NCBI GenBank assembly: GCA_041591915.1
Contig: JBFHRB010000198.1
Coordinates: forward strand, 1-6,340
Reading direction: 5' to 3'
DNA from: JBFHRB01 sp041591915
GTDB lineage: Bacteria > Actinomycetota > Nitriliruptoria > Nitriliruptorales > Nitriliruptoraceae
DNA length: 6,340 nucleotides
Made by a program: the position numbers and the translations under genes. Under the pieces are notes generated by a model. That model was not told the DNA's origin. It saw only the letters and a list, made by a program, of their open reading frames with translations, and ran no database searches. Shown here in pieces: positions 5,880 through 6,340 of the stretch; position 1 is the stretch's first letter; every line of letters starts with the position of its first letter.

Positions 5880-6340
5880 GTGATCGTCCTGAGTTTCATC
5901 CTTGTCGTCATCGCCGCGGTGACGCTGCTGATCGGCATCTTCCAGACCGGCACCACGCTGATCTGGGTCTCGATCGGCAGCTGCGTGCTCGCGCTCGGGG
6001 CCCTTGGCGTCGGTGTCCTGCAGCGTCGTGCGGCCAAGCCGACCGCCGAGCCCGGGTACGGGGGCGCGACCGCGTCGCCAGCCGCGTCGGCCCTGTCGAC
6101 GGTGGGTGCCACCCGTCCAACCGCAGCCGCACGCCCGAGCGCCCCCACCGCGCCGGCCGTGAGCGCGGAGCCCGCCGCCGAGACGACCGTGGTCCGCAAG
6201 GCGACCGCCTCGTCCTCCGCGGCCAAGAAGGCCGCCGTCAAGAAGGCCGCCCGGAAGGTCGTGCGCAAGAAGGCCGCGGTCAAGCGGGGCGTCAAGAAGG
6301 CCGTCAAGAGGGCTTCTGGCAAGAAGCGCGGCGGCAAGTA
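5880..6340 (+). CDS. Small membrane protein with histone-H1-like Lys/Arg/Ala-rich tail (last stop base outside window)
   Basis: I do not recognise a named family. The GTG start has AGGGGA 5 bases upstream, and the window ends on TA of the stop, so all 153 residues are visible. Residues 2-21 and about 26-47 are two hydrophobic helices separated by a tight QTGT turn; Cys35 lies in the second. A low-complexity Ala/Pro/Thr/Ser linker spans about 51-105. The tail (106-153) has 21 Lys or Arg in 48 residues, built on KKAA-type repeats (AKKAAVKKAARKVV, KKAAVKRGVKKAVKR) and ending KKRGGK, like the C-terminal tails of histone H1 or actinobacterial HupB. With both ends on the same side, the tail is probably cytoplasmic (positive-inside). 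Inference: it could bring DNA, RNA or acidic partners to the membrane. It is separated from divIVA by 135 bases and may be its own transcription unit. A ribosomal or nucleoid protein is less likely given the helices. Confidence 0.8.
   Translation, partial: MIVLSFILVVIAAVTLLIGIFQTGTTLIWVSIGSCVLALGALGVGVLQRRAAKPTAEPGYGGATASPAASALSTVGATRPTAAARPSAPTAPAVSAEPAAETTVVRKATASSSAAKKAAVKKAARKVVRKKAAVKRGVKKAVKRASGKKRGGK
6225..6303 (+). repeat. In-frame AAGAAGGCCG repeats coding the basic tail
   Basis: AAGAAGGCCG occurs at 6225-6234, 6240-6249, 6267-6276 and 6294-6303. The start-to-start steps are 15, 27 and 27 bases, all multiples of three, so every copy encodes Lys-Lys-Ala. Such in-frame arrays can grow or shrink by slippage or recombination, and tail length may therefore vary between strains. 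Confidence 0.7.

Noticed and set aside
5783..6337. A minus-strand open frame opposite the last gene
   Set aside because: The plus-strand frame has a clear ribosome site, two membrane helices and a stop at the window end; the minus frame merely reads the Lys codons as Leu/Phe and looks falsely hydrophobic.

Overview
The window comes from a GC-rich bacterium, most likely a member of the Actinomycetota. It carries the 3' end of a division and cell-wall (dcw) cluster in the order murB - ftsQ - ftsZ - pgeF - yggS - sepF - yggT - divIVA. There is no ftsA. Gram-positive Actinomycetota typically combine a missing ftsA with SepF as the FtsZ membrane anchor and DivIVA at the end of the cluster. Coding bases strongly prefer G or C at third positions. 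The class is not certain from sequence alone; a deep-branching lineage such as Nitriliruptoria or Acidimicrobiia is a guess.

Layout. Positions 1-615 are the 3' two-thirds of murB, cut by the window edge. ftsQ overlaps its end. A gap of 282 bases (1385-1666) follows, holding a good sigma-70-like promoter at 1490-1519 and an unusually AT-rich inverted and direct repeat element at 1528-1569. ftsZ (1667-2815) then starts a tightly packed unit: pgeF overlaps ftsZ by 4 bases, yggS overlaps pgeF by 1, sepF overlaps yggS by 4, yggT abuts sepF, and divIVA begins 10 bases after yggT behind a perfect AGGAGG. After divIVA lies a 135-base non-coding stretch able to form several stems. The last gene (5880 to the window end, only the last base of its stop codon missing) encodes a small two-helix membrane protein with a long Lys/Arg/Ala-rich, histone-H1-like tail.

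How the genes work together. MurB makes UDP-MurNAc for peptidoglycan. FtsQ is the bitopic scaffold of the septal synthase complex. FtsZ forms the ring, and its C-terminal peptide is the expected docking site for SepF, which anchors it to the membrane. DivIVA marks curved or polar membrane and directs growth. PgeF (peptidoglycan-precursor editing), YggS (PLP homeostasis) and YggT (small membrane protein) are conserved passengers of this cluster.

The part least explained by known families is the final small gene: its predicted architecture is a membrane anchor plus a nucleic-acid-binding-like tail, next to the pole and division genes. No mobile elements, CRISPR arrays, tRNA or rRNA genes were seen.
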